A stretch of 43,877 nt of DNA, from assembly GCA_003818605.1 (NCBI GenBank), contig RPQS01000030.1:1-43877 (forward strand). The letters are read 5' to 3'. Positions 18,508 through 26,591 of the stretch are shown here, piece after piece. A program made the translations under genes and the position numbers. The notes under the pieces are model-generated. The model did no database searches. It worked only from the letters and a program-made list of their open reading frames with translations, and had not been told where the DNA came from. Every line of letters begins with the position of its first letter. The stretch's first letter is position 1. The DNA is from Candidatus Zhuqueibacterota bacterium (lineage in GTDB: Bacteria; Electryoneota; RPQS01).

Positions 18508-19856
18508 CCATGCGAATTCTATTTGTCCTGACCATAACCATGCTTTTAACCGCCGCGGCGCTTGCCGAGACCGGCGTTGCCCTCACTGTGTATAACGACA
18601 ATTTGGCTCTTGTCCGCGACACACGACCCATGATGTTCAAAAAAGGTTTAGGACAAGTCATGTTCCGCGACGTTGCCGCGCAGATTGATCCCACCAGCGT
18701 GCACTTCAAGTCGGCAGGCGTAGATATGCTCGAGCAGAATTTCGATTACGATCTTGTTTCGTCCGAGAAGCTGCTGCAGAAGTATGTTGATCAGACGCTG
18801 GAAGTCGTTACCAAGGGCGGCGACGTGGTTCGCGGCACGCTGATGACCGCCGCCGCAGGCAATCCCGCTCAATTCGTACTCAAACAGGCGGACGGCAGTC
18901 TGCGCAGCATCTTGGTTGAAAATGCCGCCGAGATTCGCTACCCCAATCTTCCGGACGGTTTGATTACAAAACCGACCTTGCGTTGGTTGGTCAACAGTGA
19001 CGCCGGCAGCGAAAAAGAGACGGAAGTGTCCTATCTGACCGGCGGTATCTCGTGGAGAGCCGATTATGTCATGCTGCTCAACGACGCCAATACGCGCACC
19101 GATCTCGATGCCTGGGTCACGTTGGACAACAACAGCGGTGCGGATTACAACAACGCGCAACTCAAGCTTATCGCAGGTGAAATTCACCGCGCACCGACGC
19201 CGCAGCCAAGATACGCCAAGGGGATGATGGACATGGCCTTGTCAGCTGAAGCTGGAAGAGGCTTCGAGGAACGCAGTTTCTTCGAGTATCATCTCTATAC
19301 ACTTCAACGTCCCACGGATGTCCTCGACCGTCAAACCAAGCAAGTCAGTTTGTTTCCCAGCACAAGTGCGAACGTCCGGAAAGTGTATACGTATGATTGG
19401 CAGCAAGATAACGATAATGTAGCCGTGTCCACCGAATTCGAGAATAAAGAAACCAACGGACTCGGAATGGCGCTGCCCGCGGGTCGCGTCCGCGTCTATC
19501 AGAAAGCCCCCGACGGCGGTCAGGAATTCATCGGCGAAGACAATATTAATCACACACCGAAGAATGAAAAATTAACGGTTCGCATCGGCAAGGCTTTTGA
19601 TATTGCCGCCGAACGCGCGCAAAAGGATTATCGCCGTATTTCCGATCGCGTTTCCGAAACCGATATCGAAGTGAAAATCCGCAACCACAAGACGGAGAAG
19701 GTGAATATCATCGTGGTGGATCATCTTTACGGCTATTGGGAAATCCTGCGCGAAAGTCTTCCGCATAAAAAAGTCAGCGCACAGAAAATAGAGTTTACTC
19801 TTGCCGTTGAACCCGAACAGGAAGCCATCCTTACCTACACCGTCCGCAACCGCTGA
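18504..19856 (+). CDS. Secreted DUF4139-domain protein
   Basis: The 450-residue protein has a signal peptide (cleavage probably after LTAAALA near residue 22) and then a beta-rich body. The segment from about residue 165 onward (EVSYLTGGISWRADYVMLLN, DAWVTLDNNSGADYNNAQL, KLIAGEI) matches the DUF4139 family, and the tail (VEVKIRN-like, HLYGYWEI, QEAILTYTVRNR) fits its end. The function is unknown; the signal peptide predicts a periplasmic or surface location. The start overlaps valS by ATGA, with a second ATG 6 nt downstream. Its 3' end overlaps the longest possible recG frame by 56 nt. Confidence 0.85.
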   Translation: MTMRILFVLTITMLLTAAALAETGVALTVYNDNLALVRDTRPMMFKKGLGQVMFRDVAAQIDPTSVHFKSAGVDMLEQNFDYDLVSSEKLLQKYVDQTLEVVTKGGDVVRGTLMTAAAGNPAQFVLKQADGSLRSILVENAAEIRYPNLPDGLITKPTLRWLVNSDAGSEKETEVSYLTGGISWRADYVMLLNDANTRTDLDAWVTLDNNSGADYNNAQLKLIAGEIHRAPTPQPRYAKGMMDMALSAEAGRGFEERSFFEYHLYTLQRPTDVLDRQTKQVSLFPSTSANVRKVYTYDWQQDNDNVAVSTEFENKETNGLGMALPAGRVRVYQKAPDGGQEFIGEDNINHTPKNEKLTVRIGKAFDIAAERAQKDYRRISDRVSETDIEVKIRNHKTEKVNIIVVDHLYGYWEILRESLPHKKVSAQKIEFTLAVEPEQEAILTYTVRNR

Positions 19857-21966
19857 ACCTGAACCGGCTGTTTCCGTTTCCCGCTTGGAGGCTCCGGTTT
19901 CCGCCGTTCCGTTCGTAGGCCCGGAGCGGCAGAAGGCGCTCGCTTCTGTGGGTGTGGGGAACGTTGCCGAATTGCTCGAATTTTATCCGCGCCGCTATCT
20001 GGATCGTACGCGCATCATGCGCGTCTGCGATCTGCGCGAGATGGAACACGAGGTGACCATTGTCGGTACGGTTGCGTTCGTGCAGCTCAAACGCACGCGT
20101 CGCGGCAAATCGTGGCTAATTGCCGGTATTGACGACGGCACCAACGTTCTGAACTGCCTTTGGTTTCAGGGGATTTCCTACTGGCAGAAACAGATGCGGG
20201 AAGGCGAAACGGTGGCGGTGTCCGGTATCGCCAAGGACTTCGACGGCTGGCGGATTATTCATCCCGCCGTGGATCGCTTGGGTGAAGACGGCGACCGTGA
20301 ACTCTACAACACGGGCCGGATTATTTCCCTCTATCCGGGCGGTCTCGATTTGCGTCGTGTGGGTTTGGAAAGCTCGACATTCCGACGCATCATGCGCGCC
20401 GCGCTGAATATTGCGCAGCGCGAATTGATCGAATACCTTCCCGAAGAGGATTTAAACGCGCTTGGCGCACTCCCCCGCGCGGAAGCCTTCGAACAAATTC
20501 ACTTTCCTTCCGATTATGAGCATTTGCAGGCCGCATGGCAGCGCGTGCGTTACGAAGAACTGTTTTTTTATCAAATGCTCTTTGCCTACCGCCGCCGCTT
20601 GAACCGCATAACTCCCGGTGGAATTGCTTTCGATACGGTCGGCCCGATCACAAAAAAAGTTTTAAAAGCTCTGCCTTTCGAGCTGACCGAAGGACAGAAA
20701 AAAGTACTGCACGAAATCCGCTCCGATTTGCAGGGATCGGTGCCGATGCAGCGGATGCTTCAGGGAGAAGTCGGTTCGGGGAAAACAACGGTTGCTTTGC
20801 TGGCTATGGCGATGGCCGCCGATTCCGGATATCAGTCCGCGTTCATGGCTCCTACCGAATTGCTGGCTCAGCAGCACGCGCAGAATTTGGCGGGTCCCGC
20901 AGAAGCTGCTGGTTTGCGAATCCGCTTGCTTCGCGGCAAGCAGAAAACCGTCGAACGCCGGGATATACTCTCGGCAATCGCCGCGCATCACGTGGACATT
21001 GTCGTCGGCACGCATGCTCTCTTGCAGGAAAAACTCACGTTTCCCAAATTGGGACTCGTGATCGTGGATGAGCAGCATCGCTTTGGTGTCGAGCAGCGCT
21101 CGATCTTGCGCTCGAAGGGCACGAGGCCGCATCTTTTACTCATGACGGCCACGCCGATTCCGCGTACGCTCCGCCTCGCGCAAGTCGGTGATCTGGATGA
21201 ATCCATTTTGGGCGAACTTCCCGGCGGACCGCGGCAGGTTATCACCGTGCGGCGGTCCGAAATGGAGCGCGCTAAAATCTATCCGTTTCTGATCGAGCAG
21301 GCGAAAGCGGGCGGTCGTGTCTTCATCATTTGCCCGCTGGTGGAAGAATCCGAAAAGAGCGATATCGAGGCGGCTACGGAATACTATACGCGAGTCGCGC
21401 GCGGCGTTCTGCGCGAAGTCGGTGTGGGCTTGCTTCATGGCCGGATGAATTCCGAAGAAAAGCAGAAAGCGCTGGATAAATTCCGCGACGGCAAGACTCC
21501 GATTCTGGTTTCCACGCCAGTTGTCGAAGTCGGTGTGGACATCCCGGAAGCGGCGGTCATGCTGGTCGAGAATGCGGAACGATTCGGATTAGCCGCTTTG
21601 CATCAGTTGCGCGGACGTATCGGCCGCAAAGGGCAAAAGGCTTGGTTTATTCTGCTGCCGGGTTCGAAAATCACGCCGGAAGCCGAAGAGCGTTTAAATG
21701 CGCTTCTCGCAACCGACGACGGATTCGTCCTCGCGCAGCGTGATTTGGAGCTTCGCGGTTCGGGTGAAGTCTTCGGTACGCGGCAAAGCGGAGAATTTGA
21801 GCTTCGCTATTCCAATCCGGTGCGTGATGAAGCCCTGCTGCTTGCGGCGCGCGAACGGGCCTTTGCGTTGGTAGAAAAAGATCCCGAGCTGCAGAATTGT
21901 CCGTTGTTGCGCGAACGCTTCCGGAAAAAGCATGCACCCAAACTCGGACTCCTTGCCGGCGGATAA
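19801..21966 (+). CDS. recG: ATP-dependent DNA helicase RecG
   Basis: RecG remodels stalled replication forks and Holliday junctions. The N-terminal wedge/OB domain is visible (FVGPERQKALASVGVGNVAE, FYPRRYLDRT), followed by the SF2 helicase core: Walker A GEVGSGKTT (near 322-330), DEQH (423-426), MTATPIPRTL, and motif VI AALHQLRGRIGRKG. The start is uncertain. TTG 19801 gives 721 residues but overlaps the DUF4139 gene by 56 nt; TTG 19885 gives 693 residues, closer to the usual RecG length, and begins just before the first wedge helix. No ATG lies in a suitable place and neither TTG has a clear ribosome-binding site. Confidence 0.95.
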   Translation: MPLNPNRKPSLPTPSATAEPEPAVSVSRLEAPVSAVPFVGPERQKALASVGVGNVAELLEFYPRRYLDRTRIMRVCDLREMEHEVTIVGTVAFVQLKRTRRGKSWLIAGIDDGTNVLNCLWFQGISYWQKQMREGETVAVSGIAKDFDGWRIIHPAVDRLGEDGDRELYNTGRIISLYPGGLDLRRVGLESSTFRRIMRAALNIAQRELIEYLPEEDLNALGALPRAEAFEQIHFPSDYEHLQAAWQRVRYEELFFYQMLFAYRRRLNRITPGGIAFDTVGPITKKVLKALPFELTEGQKKVLHEIRSDLQGSVPMQRMLQGEVGSGKTTVALLAMAMAADSGYQSAFMAPTELLAQQHAQNLAGPAEAAGLRIRLLRGKQKTVERRDILSAIAAHHVDIVVGTHALLQEKLTFPKLGLVIVDEQHRFGVEQRSILRSKGTRPHLLLMTATPIPRTLRLAQVGDLDESILGELPGGPRQVITVRRSEMERAKIYPFLIEQAKAGGRVFIICPLVEESEKSDIEAATEYYTRVARGVLREVGVGLLHGRMNSEEKQKALDKFRDGKTPILVSTPVVEVGVDIPEAAVMLVENAERFGLAALHQLRGRIGRKGQKAWFILLPGSKITPEAEERLNALLATDDGFVLAQRDLELRGSGEVFGTRQSGEFELRYSNPVRDEALLLAARERAFALVEKDPELQNCPLLRERFRKKHAPKLGLLAGG

Positions 21967-22014
21967 AATTCTCATTTTGCTGTTCGTTATGGACATTTAT
22001 TATCACTTCATTCC

Positions 22015-22803
22015 ATGTCTAAAACCATAGCCATTGCAAATCAAAAGGGCGGAGTGGGCAAGACCACGACGGCCATTCATCTTTGCGCGGGTCTCGCTCT
22101 AAGCGGTTACCGCACGCTCCTGATTGACATGGATCCGCAGCACAACGCGACGGCGGGAATTGGTGTGACCGCCAGCGAAGAACGCCCCGGCATCTATGAT
22201 TTGCTGATCAACGATTCGCCGCTGCATGAGGTCAGCCACAAGACGACTTATGAACGGTTGGACGTGGTGACGTCGGATGTCCGCCTTCATGGAGCAGAAA
22301 TCGAATTGGTTTCCAAGATTGCGCGCGAGCACATTCTTGCTCAAGCGTTGAAATCTCTGGATTCCGGCTACGATTTTGTCTTCATGGATTGTCCCCCCTC
22401 GCTCGGTTTGCTTACTCTGAATGCGTTGACAGCGGCGAATTCGGTGATCGTTCCCATGCAGTGCGAATACTTCGCGCTGGAGGGACTGGCGCACCTCATG
22501 AAAACCGTAAAGCTCGTGCAGCGGCATCTGAATCCCGGATTGCAGATCGAGGGAGTCGTCCTCACGATGTTCGACGGACGGCTGAATCTCTCCAAGCAGG
22601 TGGCGGACGAAATCGCTCAGGTATTCGGCAGCCGCGTGTATAAAACGGCAGTCGCGCGCAATGTGCGGCTCTCTGAAGCTCCCAGTTACGGCCAGCCGGT
22701 GTACAGTTATGATCCGTCTTCGCGCGGTGCCCAAAACTACCGCGAACTTACACTCGAATTTTTAACCGCGCAAGGATTGTCCGTCCGCGAGACGAACGGA
22801 TGA
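22015..22803 (+). CDS. parA: Chromosome-partitioning ATPase ParA (Soj)
   Basis: ParA is the nucleoid-bound ATPase that moves ParB-parS complexes. The 262-residue protein has the deviant Walker A QKGGVGKTTT with the signature lysine, Walker A' LLIDMDPQHNAT, Walker B VFMDCPPSLGLL, and the ending typical of chromosomal ParA/Soj (RNVRLSEAPSYGQPV). The short length without an N-terminal helix-turn-helix marks it as a chromosomal type. It starts 48 nt after recG; that spacer contains AT-rich sequence (TATTAT) but no good -35, so a promoter is only possible. parB follows after 53 nt. Confidence 0.96.
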   Translation: MSKTIAIANQKGGVGKTTTAIHLCAGLALSGYRTLLIDMDPQHNATAGIGVTASEERPGIYDLLINDSPLHEVSHKTTYERLDVVTSDVRLHGAEIELVSKIAREHILAQALKSLDSGYDFVFMDCPPSLGLLTLNALTAANSVIVPMQCEYFALEGLAHLMKTVKLVQRHLNPGLQIEGVVLTMFDGRLNLSKQVADEIAQVFGSRVYKTAVARNVRLSEAPSYGQPVYSYDPSSRGAQNYRELTLEFLTAQGLSVRETNG

Positions 22804-22856
22804 GTCTTCGAAATTGGTTTTAACGGCGGCATATACCTCAACGGGTAGATGGTAAT

Positions 22857-23723
22857 ATGAAAACGCGAAAAGGACTGGGTAAAGGCTTAGCCGCGCTCAT
22901 CAGTGAAGCGGATACCCCTGCGGAAACGGGAGCGACCGTCAATGATATCGCCGTGGATTCCGTGGATCCGAATCCGTTTCAACCCCGGCAGGTCTTTGAT
23001 GAAGAATCTATCGAAGAACTGAAACAATCTATCCTTGCTCAGGGACTTCTGCAGCCGGTTTTAGTGCGGCGGTCGGGCGAACGTTTTCAGTTGATTGTCG
23101 GCGAACGACGTTGGCGCGCGGCTAAGTCCGCGGGACTGGAAACGATTCCCGCTTTAGTTCGCGATGCTGCAACCGATGAAGAGATGATCGAACTTGCGCT
23201 TCTGGAAAACGTGCAGCGCAGGGATCTCAATCCCATCGAATTGGCACAGGCCGTTCTTCGCCTTCAGACCTCATGTAAGCTGACTCAGGAGGCTGTTGCC
23301 GAAAAGCTCGGCGTCAGCCGGGCTCATGTCGCGAACACGCTTCGCTTGTTGAAACTTCCCGAGAGAATTCAATCCGCTCTGGCCGTCGGCCGGATTACGA
23401 TGGGACATGCCCGAGCCTTGCTCTCCGTGGAAGAATCGGTGCAGCAAAATGATTTGTTCGAACGATTTTTAGTGGACGGCCGTCCCTCAGTTCGTGAAGC
23501 GGAAGACCTCACGCGGCGAGCGACTCACAAGACTAAACGCGCAAAGACCGTATCCGCCGAAGAACACAGGCAGGAACTCGAGCTGAAAAAGATCGAAGAA
23601 CGTTTGCGCCGTGTGTTGTCCACTCGTGTTCGTGTCAAACCGCGCGGTCGCGGCGGCATTCTTGAGATACAATTTTTCACACCGGAAGATTTGGAACGTT
23701 TATTAGGATTCTTTGAACCGTGA
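22857..23723 (+). CDS. parB: Chromosome-partitioning protein ParB (Spo0J)
   Basis: ParB binds parS and spreads as a CTP-dependent clamp. The 288-residue protein starts with the Soj-interacting basic peptide (KTRKGLGKGLAALI), then the CTP-binding N domain (NPFQPRQVF, GERRWRAAKSAG, ENVQRRDLNPIE), the helix-turn-helix for parS recognition (LTQEAVAEKLGVSRAHVANTLRLL) and the C-terminal dimerisation domain. All expected CTP-binding motifs are present. The final base pairs overlap the next gene as GTGA. One candidate parS lies in rimO (2559-2574). Confidence 0.96.
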   Translation: MKTRKGLGKGLAALISEADTPAETGATVNDIAVDSVDPNPFQPRQVFDEESIEELKQSILAQGLLQPVLVRRSGERFQLIVGERRWRAAKSAGLETIPALVRDAATDEEMIELALLENVQRRDLNPIELAQAVLRLQTSCKLTQEAVAEKLGVSRAHVANTLRLLKLPERIQSALAVGRITMGHARALLSVEESVQQNDLFERFLVDGRPSVREAEDLTRRATHKTKRAKTVSAEEHRQELELKKIEERLRRVLSTRVRVKPRGRGGILEIQFFTPEDLERLLGFFEP

Positions 23724-24550
23724 AAAAAACATTCCGTCCCGAAAAACGAATTTCCGCGCCTCACACTCGTCCGCGCGAGAATTCTGCAACGGTTTCTGAG
23801 AAGCCCGGCCCCGCGCACGGGCTGTTTCATCTCTATGGAAGGAAACCCATTTTAGAAGCCCTTCAATTGGATTGTGTGCGCGAGATCGAAATTTCCGCTC
23901 GTGCACACGGCACGATTATTTCCGATATCACGCGTCTGGCGGCGGAAAAGCATATTCCGGTTCGTCGCGTCGAATCCTTTGCAGAGGAGGAAGGGCACAC
24001 GATCCAGGGTGTACGCGCTTCCGCCGTGGCTCCGGAAGTCCGTCATGATCTTCGCCGTTTCCTGCGCGCGCTTCCGGAAACTCCGCTGCCGCTTCTACTG
24101 ATGCTGGACGGCATCACCGATCCGCAGAACTTCGGAGCCATTCTGCGCAGCGCCGATGGAGCGGGTGTGAATGCCGTCATTATCCGCGAACGCCGGCAAT
24201 CGCCCATCACCGATGTGGTAGTTAAGGCCTCGGCGGGTGCCGCCTATACCGTTCCGGTTTTTCAGGTAACCAACCTGCATAGTATTCTCCGTCAGCTAAT
24301 GGAAGAAGGCTTTTGGTCTGTGGCGGCAGTTGGCGGTCCGGATAGCAAGCTATATACGGACTACAAATGGAACGCGAGATGCGTTTTAATTATCGGTTCG
24401 GAGGGTGCAGGAGTATCGGATCTTCTGCAACGCGACGTGGACGAGCGGATTTCCATTCCCATGTACGGCAAGTTGAACAGCCTGAATGCGTCCGTGGCTG
24501 CTGGGATACTGTTATTTGAAGCCGCCAAGTATCGAAATTCGGCTCGCTGA
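23720..24550 (+). CDS. rlmB: TrmH/SpoU-family rRNA 2'-O-methyltransferase (RlmB type)
   Basis: Enzymes of this group methylate the 2'-O of a 23S rRNA guanosine (G2251 in E. coli) using SAM. After a ~35-residue basic leader the 276-residue protein has the substrate-binding domain (HLYGRKPILEAL) and the SPOUT fold with the three motifs: DGITDPQNFGAILRSADGAG, IIGSEGAGVSDLL, and IPMYGKLNSLNASVAAGILL. These match RlmB better than TrmL or TrmH, although the exact target is inferred. The GTG start overlaps parB. No hairpin terminator is seen after the stop. Confidence 0.9.
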   Translation: MKKTFRPEKRISAPHTRPRENSATVSEKPGPAHGLFHLYGRKPILEALQLDCVREIEISARAHGTIISDITRLAAEKHIPVRRVESFAEEEGHTIQGVRASAVAPEVRHDLRRFLRALPETPLPLLLMLDGITDPQNFGAILRSADGAGVNAVIIRERRQSPITDVVVKASAGAAYTVPVFQVTNLHSILRQLMEEGFWSVAAVGGPDSKLYTDYKWNARCVLIIGSEGAGVSDLLQRDVDERISIPMYGKLNSLNASVAAGILLFEAAKYRNSAR

Positions 24551-24616
24551 ACTGTGCCTCGTTTGTCTACCCCCGACAACTACCGAATTAATAAGCACTA
24601 AAATATGTAAATTATA

Positions 24617-24626
24617 ACCTTAAGGT
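24617..24626. promoter_or_regulatory. Short palindrome just upstream of a promoter
   Basis: The perfect 10-nt palindrome ACCTTAAGGT ends 11 nt before the -35 box of the promoter at 24638-24666. It could be a regulator site, but a palindrome this short is expected by chance now and then. Confidence 0.2.
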
Positions 24627-24637
24627 CGAGTTTTCAC

Positions 24638-24666
24638 TTGACACTTTTTGAGTCATTCGCTATATT
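24638..24666 (+). promoter_or_regulatory. Vegetative-type promoter for the M23-bactofilin-ATP synthase string
   Basis: TTGACA (24638-24643), a 17-nt spacer and TATATT (24661-24666) form a near-consensus primary sigma-factor promoter in the only AT-rich spacer of the first 33 kb. A start site near 24673 would leave a leader of about 30 nt before TTG 24705. It lies upstream of the M23 peptidase, bactofilin and atp genes, which follow with small gaps or overlaps. Confidence 0.75.
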
Positions 24667-24704
24667 TAAATTTCTAAGCTACAAAACTAAGAAAATACAT
24701 AAGA

Positions 24705-25547
24705 TTGGCAGCTCGAAAAGGTCGCGGCTGGAAACTTCTCGTCATCGCGGAGGATGAATCCCAAATCCGGCAATTCCGGCTTCCCCGGAAAGCCGTGGTG
24801 ACGTTGATTTCTGTTGCAGCACTGTTGATTATCTATGCGGGCGTGGAAACCGTTCTGTTTTGGATGGTCGCCCGCCGGGCCGCCCAAGTCGAACCCCTTA
24901 AACGAAGAGTTCGCGAACTCGAATCATCCAGCGATGAGCTTACTCGGATGGGTACGGAGCTGAATCGTTTAAGAACTTTCGAACAGCAGCTTCGTCGTGT
25001 CTTATCCGGTAAGGAGGGGGAAACGCTCGAATCACTTCCGTGGGATGCCTCGAATTTTAATGAACTTCCTTCCGGAGAACAGTCTGTAAACCTGCCCAAA
25101 CCCGGCATCAGCCCCGTGGCCGAGGCGCGCGGTGTGGGAAATATCGCGTTCACAGCGATGGATTTACCTACGGTTCCGCCCGTGAGGGGATTTGTAACGC
25201 GGGGATACTTGCCGGCAAAAGCTCCACGCTGGATCTCGCATGACGGAATGGACATTGCCGCTCGCGAAGGTGCGCCTATACTTGCGGCGGCGGACGGACT
25301 GGTTTTATTCTCCGAATGGACCTATCGCTATGGCCATTTGGTCGTGCTGATTCACCGTTCGGGTTATGTTACTTTTTACGGGCATAATCAGGTACTTTTG
25401 GCTCGCTCTGGAGAGCGTGTCAGGCAAGGCCAGCCGATAGCCCTTTTAGGCAATTCCGGCCTCAGCACGGCTCCGCATTTACATTTTGAAATTTGGCAAG
25501 ACGGTAATCCGGTCAATCCCACCACATTGTTGCGCTCGTCTCCGTAG
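24705..25547 (+). CDS. Membrane-anchored M23-family metallopeptidase
   Basis: The 280-residue protein has a cytoplasmic basic N-terminus, one membrane helix (about residues 30-54), a coiled coil (about 60-100) and a C-terminal LytM/M23 domain. Zinc and catalytic residues are intact: HDGMD (H179, D183), GHNQV (H227) and HLH (H258, H260). The expected activity is periplasmic peptidoglycan endopeptidase. The start is TTG; the frame has no ATG or GTG upstream before a stop, and the N-terminus from TTG looks complete. The pairing with a bactofilin 57 nt downstream is a recurrent arrangement in which the bactofilin scaffold localises the peptidase. Confidence 0.9.
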   Translation: MAARKGRGWKLLVIAEDESQIRQFRLPRKAVVTLISVAALLIIYAGVETVLFWMVARRAAQVEPLKRRVRELESSSDELTRMGTELNRLRTFEQQLRRVLSGKEGETLESLPWDASNFNELPSGEQSVNLPKPGISPVAEARGVGNIAFTAMDLPTVPPVRGFVTRGYLPAKAPRWISHDGMDIAAREGAPILAAADGLVLFSEWTYRYGHLVVLIHRSGYVTFYGHNQVLLARSGERVRQGQPIALLGNSGLSTAPHLHFEIWQDGNPVNPTTLLRSSP

Positions 25548-25604
25548 TCATGGAAGCGTGCTTGCATGCAAGGGGAGTGGACCGGTAAATAGAGGAGGTC
25601 GGCG

Positions 25605-26045
25605 ATGAGTAAATGGGGTTCCTCCAATTTGCGCTCGATTCACACGGCGGACATTTCGACCCTCCTGTCCAAGGATACGGAGATTCGTGGATCCGTTAAG
25701 GCTCAGGGATCCATTCGTGTGGATGGAACCATTTTCGGTGATTTGGTCTCCGCCAAAACGGTCACCATTGGCGCGACTGGCGTGGTGGAAGGCAACATCA
25801 CCGGCGAAGGCGTCATTGTTGCGGGCAAGGTGAAAGGTTCGTTGACCGCTCGCGGGAAGATCTCTCTCGAAGGCACGGCTCAGATCGAGGGAGATTTGAA
25901 CACCAGCCGGCTCTCGATTTCGGAAGGCGCCGTGTTCCGCGGACTGTCCAACATGGGCGTTGCCGTTCGTTCGGCGGCGCGTTCCTTGGAATCAAAAACC
26001 GGTGATGTCACCCCCTCCAAGATGGACCGGGTTGCTGCGGCCTGA
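25605..26045 (+). CDS. Bactofilin (polymer-forming cytoskeletal protein)
   Basis: Bactofilins form nucleotide-free filaments that scaffold wall enzymes. The 146-residue protein has an unstructured N-terminal tail (about 20 residues), a central right-handed beta-helix with regularly spaced Gly/Val/Ile turns (STLLSKDTEIRGSVKAQGSI, IFGDLVSAKTVTIG, GVVEGNITGEGVIVAGKV) and a short polar C-terminal tail. AGAGGAGG lies 8 nt upstream of the ATG, the strongest ribosome-binding site in this region. It follows an M23 peptidase and precedes the ATP synthase genes; the last 41 nt overlap atpZ. Confidence 0.93.
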   Translation: MSKWGSSNLRSIHTADISTLLSKDTEIRGSVKAQGSIRVDGTIFGDLVSAKTVTIGATGVVEGNITGEGVIVAGKVKGSLTARGKISLEGTAQIEGDLNTSRLSISEGAVFRGLSNMGVAVRSAARSLESKTGDVTPSKMDRVAAA

Positions 26046-26328
26046 TCCGGATTCGCATCGCGCGGAATCCAATCCGCCTCGATCCGATCTCCAAGATCCG
26101 CTGCAATTGGGTGTGACCATCGTCGGCGTGACCGCCGCTTTCGGCGGCATCGGATGGTGGCTCGATTCACGGTTGCATACGTTTCCTTTTCTGATGGCTC
26201 TCGGTGCTGTTTTGGGATTGTTCGGAATTCTCTACGTCACCTACAAACGCTTGCGCGAATCGGACCGAAAAGACGCTCATAATTCCGATCTGAATCGGGA
26301 CGAACATCCACCTGTTGAGGGCGCGTGA
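26005..26328 (+). CDS. atpZ: AtpZ/AtpI-family ATP synthase accessory protein
   Basis: AtpZ-type proteins are small two-helix membrane proteins encoded at the start of atp operons and linked to c-ring assembly or ion uptake. The 107-residue product from ATG 26005 has a proline-rich, polar N-terminus and two membrane helices (QLGVTIVGVTAAFGGIGWWL and FLMALGAVLGLFGILYVTYK), followed by a charged tail. The position directly before an AtpI-like gene and atpB supports the call. The start is unsure because the ATG lies 41 nt inside the bactofilin gene; TTG 26032 and TTG 26107 are alternatives. It ends with a GTGA overlap. Confidence 0.82.
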   Translation: MSPPPRWTGLLRPDPDSHRAESNPPRSDLQDPLQLGVTIVGVTAAFGGIGWWLDSRLHTFPFLMALGAVLGLFGILYVTYKRLRESDRKDAHNSDLNRDEHPPVEGA

Positions 26329-26591
26329 TTTCCTTCCTGATTGGTGCGCTGATCTCAGCGGTTGCCGCTATTCCTGCTTTCCTTTTGGCTTGGAGCGGGA
26401 GAAAGTCCGAACTTAAACAACGACTGCGGCTTTGGGCGGTCGGCCTATTAGTTCGCTTCGCCGTAATCGGAGCGGCGCTGATCATCTTATTTACGCAAAC
26501 AACAGTCGCGCGCATTCCCGTTGTAGCGGGGGTAGCCGTGATCTGGCTGATATCCTACGTGTTGGAAAGTATCATCACTCTGCGTGCATGA
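26325..26591 (+). CDS. AtpI-like small membrane protein
   Basis: This 88-residue protein is nearly all hydrophobic, with three probable membrane helices (residues 1-20, 38-57 and 64-83). It sits between atpZ and atpB, the usual place of the ATP synthase subunit I gene, and size and topology fit that family. The sequence itself is too plain to prove it, so the call rests mainly on context. GTG overlaps the atpZ stop, and its last 8 nt overlap the atpB GTG. Confidence 0.7.
   Translation: MISFLIGALISAVAAIPAFLLAWSGRKSELKQRLRLWAVGLLVRFAVIGAALIILFTQTTVARIPVVAGVAVIWLISYVLESIITLRA

Noticed and set aside
20983-21000. CATCACGTGGAC as a further parS site in recG
   Set aside because: Only the central part matches; outer bases differ at too many positions from the parS consensus.
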